NCBI GenBank assembly: GCA_910589415.1
Contig: OU342637.1
Coordinates: forward strand, 29,418,162 to 29,482,161
Direction of reading: 5' to 3'
DNA length: 64,000 bases
Source of the DNA: Malachius bipustulatus
Lineage: Eukaryota; Arthropoda; Insecta; Coleoptera; Melyridae
Below the pieces are notes generated by a model. It was not told the origin of the DNA, ran no database searches, and was given only the letters and a program-made list of their open reading frames with translations. Numbering within the stretch: position 1 is the stretch's first letter; the number at the start of each line of letters is the position of its first letter. The position numbers were made by a program, and so were the translations under genes. Shown in pieces: positions 25,676 through 36,655 of the stretch.

Positions 25676-26347
25676 CAGGCGGTGGTTATAGTTTCACTGG
25701 CGGCCACCGCGCGCCGCTACTGTTACTTCTAGCCTTAAATTCAAATATTATTGTTTTTTAAGCGTCGAACTTATGAATTTTGTTAGAATGACATGAATAA
25801 CGGCGATTCTGCGCTATCAATTAAAGTTAAAATCGACACGACGTAATGCAGACCAGTTAGTCTTCTTGTCGGTGATTTGACCGTGAATTCTCCTCAAGAC
25901 CAACAACCCCGTGAATATTATCGAAGTGATGAATTGCAGATAAATGTAGTTTTTGCAAATAAATTTTGTCACCGGGTACAAGTTTAACTACAAACATGGT
26001 CAGGAAGTGCTGGCTTGTAGTGAGACAGATCACAAAAAAACTAAGAAGAAAAGGCAATAGGAAAAATGTCCTTCGACATTTACCTGTCCTAGTAAGGTGA
26101 AGAAAGTACAGCTTCATGAAGAAAAATATTTATAAATTACATTGATTTCAAGCTTGTTGTTTTATTTATTAACCAGTTTTACCGGAAACCCAATAAATAA
26201 TAAAAAAAGTGGCTGCAAAGTTTATAATTTTATAACTCGGTTGATCAAAAATCCCCATTTTATGATTTTTACAGCGGCCTGTCCGGCCGGCAGTCAGCCT
26301 AGATGTAACAGTAGCGCCTTGGCGACGGCCGCCGGTGAAACTTAACC
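25676..26347. repeat. Inverted-repeat element with GC-rich arms
   Basis: The arm at 25676-25737 (GGCGGTGGTTATAGTTTCAC, then a gcgccgctactgttac stretch) recurs inverted at about 26299-26347 (GTAACAGTAGCGCC ... GGTGAAACTTAACC). The arms stand out against the AT-rich background. The interior frame on the - strand (25857-26117) is unrecognised. The retrozyme at 26355 inserted beside the right arm. Confidence 0.55.
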
Positions 26348-26354
26348 TTGTACC
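26341..26354 (+). repeat. Target-site duplication, left copy
   Basis: CTTAACCTTGTACC, repeated exactly at 26990-27003, brackets the retrozyme. Confidence 0.85.
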
Positions 26355-26632
26355 AACAGTATAAATAACAGCATGACAACTGTTATGGGCGATGGAGGAT
26401 TTCTCCGAACCCACCTAACAGGCTAGCAATTGCACTCTGTGTGCTTATACTCATTGACCTACAATTCACTATTTTTATGAATTAATCGTTGAGTATACTT
26501 GCCTTCTGTTTTCTTCATTATTCGTTGTCATCGACCGGCTTTATTGGTAGTGTCTGGAACTTCAATCAATTTAGAGTGAACTCACGGTTAGTTCCTTGAA
26601 CTGACCGCTAGATGTCGCTCTATTTTACACCA

Positions 26633-26646
26633 CACGGAGTTCCGTG
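26633..26646 (+). ncRNA. Hairpin upstream of the hammerhead
   Basis: CACGGAGTTCCGTG folds to a 5-6 bp stem. The same 14 bases occur 60 nt before the ribozyme in every 423-bp unit of the array; here the gap is 59 nt. Confidence 0.6.
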
Positions 26647-26705
26647 TTAATTCGTGGCTTAAGAGGCCCCGGCTTCCGTTCATCCGACAGCATCCTCCAG
26701 ATACT

Positions 26706-26765
26706 CCGAATGCAGCACACTGATGAGTTCCAGTAGAACGAAACACGTGTCTGTGCTTGATTTGG
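26706..26765 (+). ncRNA. Type I hammerhead ribozyme (solitary retrozyme)
   Basis: The core CTGATGA is at 26720-26726. Stem II is GTTC/GAAC around loop CAGTA, then GAA at 26740-26742. Stem III is the loopless self-complementary ACAC/GTGT (26743-26750). The cleavage nucleotide is C26751 in a GTC triplet, so scission is expected after 26751. Stem I is GCACA (26715-26719) with TGTGC (26752-26756), an internal loop GCA/TTG, then an outer helix CCGAAT (26706-26711) with ATTTGG (26760-26765). All invariant core bases are present. The very short stem III suggests activity as a dimer or in tandem transcripts. Confidence 0.93.
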
Positions 26766-26989
26766 TACTCTGGAAGGCTCTGCTGTTGGATGCGGAAGCA
26801 AACTCTCTGGTTGGAGTTTCGGGCACTGCCAGCATGACAACTGTTATGGGCGATGGAGGATTTCTCCGAACCCACCTAACAGGCTAGCAATTGCACTCTG
26901 TGTGCTTATACTCATTGACCTACAATTCACTATTTTTATGAATTAATCGTTGAGTATACTTGCCTTCTGTTTTCTTCTTTTCTTCTTTT

Positions 26990-27003
26990 CTTAACCTTGT
27001 ACC
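26990..27003 (+). repeat. Target-site duplication, right copy
   Basis: CTTAACCTTGTACC, identical to 26341-26354. Confidence 0.85.
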
Positions 27004-29395
27004 GTTTTCGGTAGCGGCAAGGGTCTGTGAGTACACCGTTACCTCACTACATCATAACACAAGCTAATCCATTTAAGGTTTTTTGAGGTTACTTAATAGG
27101 GGCGTGGGAGTGGCTTATGCACTTGTCAATTATTATTTTATAAATATAAATGAACACCCTGTACCTGTATAATATTTACAGTTCTTGCAAGTTTATTGAA
27201 GACTATCCTATTGAAATAAAAACTGACTCCAGAACCATTGCAAGAGAAAGATTGATAAGCATATGAACTACCTGGCCTAGAAGTTGTCTGACTATGTTTA
27301 ATTCCTGTCTAGTTCTTGCTCATTCCGCAGCGCTAGTTTAATACCAACAGCTTTAGAGTGGACATCATGCATATATATAATCTCCAAGGATACGCGTGTC
27401 CTTATTTTAAGGGCAATGTCTCTCATGTGTGTTACGGGCGTTCAAAGGGCTACCAGGTCTAATTAGGTGTCAGTGCTAGAGACTAGAGGCCCTTCCTTGC
27501 GTTAAGTTGTTCGGTTAGTCAAACAGTAGAAATGCTTTAAAGCTAACATGTGGATCTTGCAAAGGATAGTATCTGTGAGAAAACAACCCTTCCTGGTACA
27601 ATAGGTACATTAGTACAATATTTTATCCCGCAGAATGGATGAATGTTTAAAGTCCTTTCAGGGGGTATTTCCAACATAGAGGGTCTGTTAAAGGAATAGC
27701 CCACAAAAATTGTTTAACGTCTCTTTTAGGTATATAGAAAGCACTTAGGTCGATTAGATTACGGTCATTTCATTTATTAGAACTACTTACTCGATATTGT
27801 TACTTTTGCTTTTATATACAATTTTATATGTAGTCATGACTTGTTACTGGATAATCCTACCTTGTGAGGTTTGAGAGAAAATTAATATTTTTACAAACAA
27901 AAATTAGGATTTGGGCAATGCCTATAAACCCGCCATAAAGATCTACGAAACAGATTAGGCAAATATTACACTACAATGAATTTGGAAATAACACAGTTGA
28001 GAGGAAAAAAAACACAATCCCATTCAATCGTAACTGTTCAAGGAATGAATTTTTATTTTCTCCCTTTTCGCGCATGTAAAAATTCCGAAATTTATTGAAT
28101 GTCATGAACGACCAGATATTTATATTTAGGTTTTAATGCAGTAAAATAAATAAATGAATAAATAAAATTTTCTTCAAATCAAAATTTTTTAGATAATTTT
28201 GTGAGATAAAGAAGAATATTATGTCTCTTCAAAAATATTATCTTTTTTGGGACCTGGCCAAGTATGCACCAGGAAAAAAGTAAAAATCTCACTTCAGGCA
28301 TGTTTCTCATATACTCAACACTTCTCTGAACGTCTGTAAGTTGCTTGGAGTTAATGACGATGTTGCCATCATGATCTCCATTATCATTCCTAGCTACCAT
28401 CATTTTACGCGTAAAATAAAATCCTTCCAGCATGACATTTACAAGCATACAAGCGATAAAAATTTTTGAAAAAAAAAAGATTTCACAGTTTCGGAAAAAC
28501 GCAACAAAGTTGAAGCTTGAAGAGGTTTTTTATTGACGCTCAAGGGAAATCACTAGAAAACTCCTGGAGCGTTACATAAATCGGATGTACGATGGAGGGG
28601 GTGAAATAATTATTGAACGTCCTTAGGGTAATTTCAATATTTTTGTTTGCGATTTTAGATTAATTGCAGCCAACTGTAAAAAAAAAAACAATTACCTAAA
28701 GTACACATAGCCAAAACCATAAAAAACTTCGATCTTACCGAGGTGTAAATTTTTAGTGAGAATGTATGATAAAGTATGAATTTTATCCGTCAATGCTGCA
28801 ACTCCTGCACAGTAGCAGGTAGGTAGGTATCTAGTAGCACAATGAGACAAGAATAATAACGCTTTGTTAGAGGTAGAGTATCCGCTTTGCAGAAGTTACA
28901 GTTTTCTCCTCGCTCTTCACTGTCTTTCCTTGATTCGCTCCGTAGCTCTTGACCTTACGCTCCCTGTCTCTGAATTTATCCGTCCTGTGGGAATTGTGAG
29001 AGCTAGTTTTAACTTCTTTCACTCATTTATCAAGCAAACTCCGGATACTGAATAGCTCTGTGAAATATGGTGATCATCAGTGGTTAACTCCGACTTGTTT
29101 GAATAAAAGAAAATTAGGTACTTTGAGACATTCTAATATTATAATACATATAATAAGTGTATATTATATTATAATTATGTATTAATAGGTACATAGGTAT
29201 CGGGTGTTCAATAATTAATACATCCCGAGTTGGAATTGGAGATGAAAACTTATGTCTTGGTAGACTAGTGTATTCGACTTTCTATGATTGTGGTCCGCAG
29301 TTACGGTTCTTTACCTATAACTATTATTTGTTTCGAGTTGCTTCATAATAACTGTAATTTTAGTGCTGGTTTATTAGCCACAAATCATCGGTATT
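27004..29395. other. Intergenic DNA, no gene recognised
   Basis: AT-rich with short microsatellite-like TAGG and TA tracts (near 28820 and 29145-29185). No coding region or RNA gene is supported. Confidence 0.4.
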
Positions 29396-29408
29396 TTAAT
29401 CCCTAACC

Positions 29409-29946
29409 TCACTGCGGGATTGTAGGTAATGAAATGGCCGACAGTGCTGCGAAAGAAGCACGAATGTCGTCAACCTGTGTGAATACAGTCTGCTACTTAG
29501 ATTTATTTCCTGCGTTCAAGAAAAATATAATTAGTGAATGGAATAGGAGCTGGGCAAAGATAGCCAGCGTCACTAAAAATCCATATTTTGCTATCCATAG
29601 AACTCTCCCCACCAATGCACCTCATATATTCAAGTTTAATGTCGGCAAGAGATACTCGACAATAATAACGCGCCTGAAATTGAACCATGGCTGCTTTCCG
29701 GCACACTTACATAAGATAGGAATAATAAACTCACCTCTTTGCCCACAAGATGACGTAGTAGCTGATCTAAATCATATTTTTTTCAACTGTGTGAGCTACT
29801 TACAAGAATCTCAAAGTTTCATAGCTAATCTACTCCATCTAAAAATTCAGTTACCAACCAGTATACATGTCCTATTAACAACAAATGACAAAGAGGTATA
29901 CGACTTGATTGTAGACTTTGTGGTTAGGACTGGAATTCCTCTGTAG
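29409..29946 (+). pseudogene. LINE ORF2 C-terminus: RNase H end and zinc-knuckle-like motif
   Basis: Reads HCGIVGNEMADSAAKEA (the final RNase H motif of Jockey-type ORF2, with the G-N-E-x-A-D signature) from the truncation point, then a helical linker, RLKLNHGCFPAHLHKIGI, and the C-terminal CPQDDVVADLNHIFFNC, a C...HxxxxC motif. It stops at 29944-29946 and is intact to the stop, but lacks endonuclease and reverse transcriptase. A Met at 29434 is not a real start. Confidence 0.85.
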
Positions 29947-30061
29947 AATATTATATGTGTGGTTTATCAGAAATGATCAATGATCAGTTAAAACTTGTGT
30001 GTGGCTGAAGGACTTTCGTCCATAGCCAGTTCACAGATAATAAAAAAAAAAAAAAAAATAA
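29409..30061 (+). mobile_element. 5'-truncated LINE with poly(A) tail
   Basis: Bracketed by the 13-bp direct repeat TTAATCCCTAACC (29396-29408 and 30062-30074). It begins within an RNase H motif, ends in an A tract (about 30042-30058), and carries only the 3' end of ORF2. It is a different LINE family from the pair at 19942 and 30243, which end in short TACCAA-type repeats. Confidence 0.85.
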
Positions 30062-30074
30062 TTAATCCCTAACC

Positions 30075-30242
30075 CTAAATTATTCAGTATATTTGGGTCA
30101 AATAGTCGTAAACAGTGTTTCTCATCAACATCATGGGTATCTCAAAGTAACGGGGACATAGGAACTGTTTGCTACCTAATTATGTTCTCCCAACTCTAGT
30201 CAAAGCGCAATGAAATTGATGTAATGTAAACAATGAGATGTT
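30075..30242. other. Short spacer between two LINE insertions
   Basis: No feature seen. Confidence 0.4.
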
Positions 30243-30738
30243 TGGTATTGGTATTGGTATTTTAACTAAATGTGAGAGATGGTTTATTAGGTCCCAAACA
30301 CTGAAGCCAGCGGGCTTATTGTATTTCTCACATTTAGATTCTCCTTGATTAGAAGAGCTCCGTTCCTTTGACAAGGTTTAGCAGCCCGCTAACCAAGGTT
30401 TTTTCCACCAAATGGCTCCCGGGACTGATTGGTCCCAGGACCGCATAGCGCGTTCGTGCGAGTGCTGGACACTCGAATATCACATGAGAAGCTGTCTCGT
30501 CTTCTTCATTGCAGAGTCTACAAATTGGGTCTTCTCTGTATATCCCCAGTTTATGTAGGTGTACTCTTAGGTGGCAGTGTCCTGTGAGAAGACCCACCAC
30601 CGTTCTGATCTGCATTCTATTTAGTTGCAGTATCTGTCTGGCAAGGTTTTGAGAGGGCTCCTTGATCATCACCTTACCATGTTTGTTTCCTGTTATACGG
30701 TTCCAGTGTGCTCTATGTTGTGTTCTTATCCACTGAGC
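30243..30738 (-). mobile_element. 5'-truncated LINE, copy 2 of the 19942-20644 family
   Basis: Almost the same sequence as 20003-20437, including the 3' TTGGTA repeats (seen on the + strand at 30243), but truncated earlier at about 30738. The - strand frame 30349-30672 is the CCHC part of the same ORF2 C-terminus with a V for A change near SHLVEK. I could not find a convincing TSD. Confidence 0.85.
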
Positions 30739-31413
30739 TGAAGTTTACTGAAGGCCGTTCTTTTTTCAAGGGAAAGGTTAATTAATAAAAATAAATTGCC
30801 AAATAAATAACTGAATTTGAATTTGGTTATTTATTTATATTGTTCAAGTTAATTAGAAGCCCTCAATTAATAGCGAAAAACTGCAATAGTTGAAAGTTAT
30901 TTTCGCAATGGGAGTAATAAGCTTCATGGAATTCGGATGTTCTCTTTAGATTGGTCTGGAATAATTATCATGATTGCAGACCAAAGAAAAACTTCTAGTT
31001 CCTCATCAAACTCAGTGTTTGGATGGAATTTTCTAACAAGCTTCTTAGAAAAGGTGCTCACTTTTGTCCTTATTCAGTGATATAGTAGCAAGAGTAATAC
31101 CTACTCCGAGACATTCTTGGCAGGTAGAATTTTTGTCAATAGTTTTATCAAAACCTAGGATGTTCACTAAGACTTTTTTGCAAGTTAGAAATCTTAGAAT
31201 ATCGTCCAGGTCAGTTCCCAGAGTTACAGAACAAGGATTTCTTGGTTTGAAAACTTTCGAAACATCCGATTTAGTGAAAGAGGTCTGTTAAGATCGACTT
31301 ATCTGTCGTAATATACCGATACCCTAGCCAGCCAGATTTTGCAAGCTTAAATGTGATTTCTTTGTATGCATTTTACATTGAGGACTCGATATTTTGTGTG
31401 AGAATGTTAATGA
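30739..31413. other. Noncoding, no feature recognised
   Basis: Intergenic sequence before the terminal-inverted-repeat element; nothing seen in it. Confidence 0.4.
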
Positions 31414-32247
31414 AGTCAAGTCACCCAAGTCAAGTTAGCCACGCTTCGGCCAGCCACGCTTTCGGCCAGGGAGAGGGACTTATGACTGAAATGCAAAGGA
31501 ATGTCTTGGATTATGTTAAGTATTATTAAGAAATTTCACCCAATGAAAAATTATCGTAAACTGAATTAAACGTAACAATCATGACTCCACGGCCAGCCAC
31601 GCTTTCGGCCACGGAATTTTCTCATTATGTATTTTAATTTTGTCTACAAATAAGCCCTGATTTGTTGTTTGTGATACTTACCACTGAATCACCTTGTATA
31701 ATTGTTATTGATGAGATGATAACACCTTTTCAATTTTTCAGAGTAAGGGAAAGACTTCGAATTTGTTTTATAATTATTTAAGTCGACTAGCCATACCATT
31801 ATTATTATACAAGGTGTTTCTAAATAGAGTACCATAAATTGCATAAATTGGAGGACGTGTACATAAAGGTAAAATAATAAGGAAATTAGGAGAAATGTTT
31901 TTCTCGAAAATGGTTTTCAATCGAGATACAAGGGTGTGGATGTGTCGATTTACTGTAAAGTTTTTTATTGTATCTTTATACAGAGTGGACCAATAATCAT
32001 GAATTTTCGTGCATGAGTTTTTGATTTAATTGCAACTCTCTACTCGCCTTGTTTTTAATTTAGAAAATGAAACGGCCAAAGGGGCGAGCAGGAGCAGAGG
32101 ATATAACTTCTCGCGCTCCGTCCGGGTACCTTCTGATTCCTTTGGACCCGAAAGGGACGGAGAAGGTGGGTGGGGGTCAGTTTTGCGGTGAACTACCCAC
32201 CCCACAAAAAAGAGACAAAAATGGAAAATTTATAGTGATCGTCTATA

Positions 32248-33111
32248 CAGGGTGAGGCGCGAGAACCTTAGGGCATTTTTATATGGAGAAGTCCTGGGAG
32301 TAGAAGTCTAAAAATTTGTACGTGTATGATTTCGGTTTTGCCGAGCTGAACTACAATATTCACAACCACTCACCATTTCCGGTTATACCGGAAGTTGCCA
32401 TCAACTTTCTTATTTTAAATGGGACACCCTGTATATTATTATATTTTCAGATTGTCTGAAAAAATGCAATAAAAATGGGGTTTACAGTTCAAAATTGTAC
32501 CGAGTGGTTCATGAGTTATAAACAAATGAAAATCGCAATTTTCCATTTTCAAAGCAGCTTAGGTCGAAAACGGGTCAAGATATCGGAAAACGGCTTACAT
32601 GTCCCTATCTTAACTTTTCACGTAGTGTCCTCTGGTGCTGGTGAAATTTGTATACAAAGTGATGAAAAATCAGCGATTTTCAAAAAAAAAATTAATAAAA
32701 AATATTTTTTTTTGTAGGTACTCTAGCGTACTATACAAAAAGTTAGGATAGAGACATGTAAGCCGTTTTCCTATATCTTGACCCGTTTTCGACCTAAGCT
32801 GCTTTGAAAATGGAAAAGTGCTATTTTCATTTGTTTATAACTCATAAACCACTCGGTATAATTTTGAACTGCAAACCCCATTTTTATTACTTTTTTTCAG
32901 GCAATCTGAAAATGTAATAATATACCTACAGGGTGTACCATTTAAAAAAAGAAAAATATGGCAACTTCCGGTATAACAGGAAGTGGTGTGGGGTTGTGAA
33001 TATTTTAGTTCAGCTCGTAAAAACCGAAATTATACATGCACAAATTTTTAGACTTCTACTCCCAGGACTTCTCCATATAAAAATGCCCTAAGGTTCTCGC
33101 GCCTCACCCTG
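32248..33111. mobile_element. MITE, CAGGGTGAGGCGCGAG family
   Basis: Ends CAGGGTGAGGCGCGAGAACC (32248) and its inverse at 33092-33111 (CTCGCGCCTCACCCTG). The arms extend over 150 bases (for example CTTCCGGTATAAC, inverted in both arms), and a second internal inverted block surrounds GTCAAGATATCGG / TATCTTGACC. TA flanks both ends. Confidence 0.85.
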
Positions 33112-33113
33112 TA

Positions 33114-34106
33114 CAGGGTTAGAACTATTTAAAGGGCCACTACAGGGATATCCTAAACCATTGAAGATACGAGGTCGATTAAATTAGAGAAAAGCTGCGC
33201 TATTTTGAGGTCATCTCGAATCCGTCAAAACATGCAAGATATCTGTGACCGTTCCTGAAATTTCCTGAAAAAACTGAAAAATCGAGAAATCTTATTTTTG
33301 CCATATCTTTCTTACTATTAGAAATTAATAAATAATTTTTCGTAGGCTTACATAAGCCGTTATGAGCTATTCATCTGACGTTTCAAAAATTTTCAAAGCC
33401 GACTAGATCCCAGAGTTTTCATAGTCAACTTTCGTTTTTTTTTATGGCCGCCATATTATTTTTTTATGTCGTCCGATAAGAAAAAAATAATATAAACCAA
33501 AAATCCATAATTTTTAGGAAAAAAAAATTGAAAAATTTTTATTCTTCTTTTTTCAAAGAAAAACAGAAAATTTTTCGCTGAAATACATCAATATGAAGTC
33601 ATACTGCTTGCATTATAGTTTTTTAATTTCTCTATGATATTCGGTCTAAAAAGTTCTCTTTTTTAGAAAAAAAAAGAACAATTTTTTTTTTTCATTTATT
33701 TTTTGAAGTTTATTAGTTTTTGGTTTCCATTATTTTTTTCATAACGAACGAAATAAAAAAACAATATGGCGTATATAAGAAAAACGAAAGTTGACTATGA
33801 AAACTCTGGGATCTAGTCGGCTTTGAAATTTTTTGAGACGTCAGATGAATAGCTCATAAAGGCTTATGTAAGCCTACAAAAAATTATTTATTAATTTCCA
33901 ATTGTAAGAAAGATATGGCAAAAATAAGATTTCTCGATTTTTTAGTTTTTTTCAGGATATTTCAGGAACGGTCACAGATATCTTGCATGTTTTGACGGAT
34001 TCGAGATGGCCACAAAATAGCGCAACTTTTCTCTAATTTAACCGACCTCGTATCTTCAATGGTTTAGGATATCCCTGTAGTGGCCCTTTAAATAGTTCTA
34101 ACCCTG
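33114..34106. mobile_element. MITE, CAGGGTTAGAAC family
   Basis: Ends CAGGGTTAGAACTATTTAAA (33114) and TTTAAATAGTTCTAACCCTG (to 34106). The arms match for roughly 370 bases, for example GGCCACTACAGGGATATCC inverted at 34065-34085 and GTCACAGATATCTTGCATG in both. It is separated from the previous MITE by only the TA at 33112-33113. Confidence 0.85.
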
Positions 34107-34652
34107 TATAGTCAAAAATTCCCGATGAAAATACTGAAATCTTGACCTGCCCTACGCTGTGTCTTTTTAATTTTACAGGTCACCCAACAACACAATAAAT
34201 CAAATAAAAGCCAAACAATTTAACAATAATAATTTATTGGAAATTTATCCAATTAACCTAACAAAAATTTCCCAGAGGAATAAATGTATCGTGAGGTATA
34301 TTCATAAAAATTAATCAAACTTACTTACTAAAACATGCACATAATCATTTATTAGCATTATTACTAATTAGAAAAATCTATTAGAGAACGATTTTTACGA
34401 TATATATAATATATTCGTTTGAAATTACAAATTGCAGTCTTACGATACATGTTGTTTAGTTTATTAAATTACATATTACGATTATTTCAGTTTACGATAA
34501 TTTTTAATTTGGTGAAATTTCGTAATAATATTTTCATAAACCAAAACAAGACATTCCTCAAAAAAAAAAAAATTGTCGGAAATTATTCTAAGTCCGTAGC
34601 CGAAAGCGTGGCTGGCCGAAGCGTGGCTAACTTGACTTGGGTAGTCAAGTCA

Positions 34653-36545
34653 AGTAATCGAGAGAAGTTCGTCGAGATAAACGATACACGATTACTGGAG
34701 TGAGAAACCGTGTATTAAAATGTGTCCAGGAGAATCCTTAAATGAATTAATAGTTGATTTTATTTATCTATTTTATAAAAATGTCGAAAAAGTGAGTTCC
34801 AATTTTATTAACGTTCTTGAATGTTTTGACAACTGTCCTAACCTAAAACAATCAAGAGCTGTCCGTTATAAAGACTGGATTAACTCCTAACCGGATTTGT
34901 TTTCGAACACCCATTACGTATAAAATATTATAGGTACTGGGCGAAGATGTACTTATGACTTTCCATCCTCTATGTCTCAAAAATGATAACATAGGTTAAT
35001 GCATTATAGCACATTTTTGGAGCTTCCCAGATGCGATAATAGAATCGTTTTTAGGTTAAATTTACAGTATTTCTTCACTTCACCTTTACATACTACTCTG
35101 TTTCTTGTTTCACTGTCCTTTCTGATCTTACTCTAATAGCTTCCGAAACACCACTACTCTCTGCGACGATGCATGCATCGCTTATAATTATGTATAGACA
35201 GGTTCTCGATTACCTTCAAATTACGTTCTCGACTGTCACATTTCGCCACTTGAGATGTTCTAGATAGTACCTACCGTAGGCGAATATGAAGGATCAACTG
35301 ATACGCGATTTCAAACGCGTAAAATTTCCATTATATGACCACATTCTAAATTCCAATAGCCCAGAATCTAGATAAATAATAAGAACAAATGTGCGATGTT
35401 TCTAAATCCCCAGTTCCAGATTTCCCTAAATCCGCCTCTGTATTTTATATTACATAAAGACTTTTTTTATATCGAAAATCATATTCATAAAATATAAATG
35501 CCTTTCATGTTATTTAATGACGTGTTGGGAACAGTTCTTGAACTTCTGCCTACTTCAGACGGTTTGGAAAACTTCCATCTTTTTTAAAAGTTACTTTTAA
35601 ATATCAATCGCGTAGGTATATGCTTTAGGTGAAATTCAAACTTCGGATGCTCACAGGTCACAAGGTCTAACAAAATATCACCCAAATCTTTCCCCATGTT
35701 TATGGAAAAAGATATAAGTTACGATATTCAAATTCAATTGAGCACAACTTATGAGAGAGGGATTTATCTGTGACTGTGAACTGGGATGTTTGTATCACAT
35801 GAAATCAAAAATGACATTGAAAAACCTTGAGGAGAAAATATTCACCTCCGAGCAGTTTTGTAGGCTAATAAAATTTTCATATCGTTCAGGAGTTGTCGGA
35901 TGTTGTAAGTTTGGAAATCGAAATTAACTTCAAATTCTTAGAACTAATAAATGGCTTATATTAGAATGTATAATTATTACTATGTAACTACCGTAGCTTA
36001 CAGCTAATGAAACTTCTTAATTATCGCTTGAAAAACTTATTATTGTTGGAAAGGTTGAGCTCTTGTTATTATTATTATTATTATTATTATTAGAGAAAAT
36101 GTGCAAAAGATTCTAGAAAAAGTTGCGCACAATTTCCCAGGAGATTTCAAAACTAATTTCAAGAAAAGCATAATAATGTTAAAATATACCTAGGCAAGAT
36201 TTATGTAAATAAATGCAACGTCTCTCGTTTCCAGATAATTTTATTTATATAAATAGATGAAAGTCTACTCCTCTACTCAAAATAGTTTCTGAAATTTTCG
36301 TTAAGATGTTTATCCGTTGGCGTTTATTATGATGAAATTAAGTTTCTAGAACTCTATAAGACACGTTCACTTTAAACGAAGACGAAGCAGAAATATTAAA
36401 AAAACCTTCTTGCGCATCAATCGCAGAAATAGTGTATTTTTATGCGATTCAATAATAAATATTTTCTTCCTATTTTTTTTATAATGAATTTAATGAAAAA
36501 TAATCCGATTTTTTTTTGGGAAAACTCCACCTACCTACAAAAAAA
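34653..36545. other. Intergenic DNA, no gene recognised
   Basis: AT-rich; contains an (ATT)n microsatellite at about 36065-36092. No coding region is supported. Confidence 0.4.
36065..36092 (+). repeat. (ATT)n microsatellite
   Basis: About nine consecutive ATT units. Confidence 0.9.
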
Positions 36546-36622
36546 AAGAATGATCCTCTCGTGGATGCGAACCCGCTCCAACAGTTAGCTAGTCAAGGAT
36601 GTAATAAACTGAGCCACACGGT
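36546..36622 (-). tRNA. tRNA-like sequence (SINE head or tRNA pseudogene)
   Basis: On the - strand an A-box-like TGGCTCAGTTT (36606-36616) is followed about 30 nt later by a B-box-like GGTTCGCATCC (36563-36573), spacing and content close to an RNA polymerase III internal promoter (consensus B box GGTTCGANTCC, one mismatch). A clean cloverleaf is not evident, so a working tRNA is unlikely. A tRNA-derived SINE head is the better reading. Confidence 0.4.
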
Positions 36623-36655
36623 GCGTTTCGAATTTGTAGTGATGATGGGGTAGAT

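Larger units (their letters stand above)
26355..26989 (+). mobile_element. Solitary retrozyme, about 1.4 units, with hammerhead ribozyme
   Basis: A 148-base segment at 26369-26516 is repeated at 26830-26977, giving a unit length of 461 bases. One complete hammerhead ribozyme lies between the repeats (26706-26765). The insertion ends in a CT-rich tail (about 26968-26989) and is bracketed by a 14-bp TSD. A permuted, partly repeated unit is what reverse transcription of a circular or multimeric self-cleaved RNA would give. Animal retrozymes are known noncoding elements with type I hammerheads, thought to be moved by Penelope-like reverse transcriptases; that this one is such an element is inferred. 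The open frame on the opposite strand is not preserved in the related 423-bp units, so I treat it as noncoding. Confidence 0.85.
31424..34642. mobile_element. Non-autonomous TIR element with two MITEs inside
   Basis: 43-base terminal inverted repeats: CCCAAGTCAAGTTAGCCACG... at 31424-31466, and its complement ending CTTGACTTGGG at 34599-34641. The 10-base AGTCAAGTCA lies immediately outside both ends (31414-31423 and 34643-34652), a possible TSD. A further copy of the CCAGCCACGCTTTCGGCCA block lies inside at about 31590-31612. No transposase is found. The length is largely due to the two nested MITEs; without them the element would be about 1.35 kb. The superfamily is uncertain. Confidence 0.72.

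Noticed and set aside
26588..26875. 95-codon frame on the - strand as a protein gene
   Set aside because: It lies antisense across the hammerhead and half of the retrozyme direct repeat, and it matches no family.
30062..30085. CCCTAACCCTAA as telomeric repeat
   Set aside because: It is a single occurrence, and CCCTAACC is also part of the LINE target-site duplication at 29396-29408.
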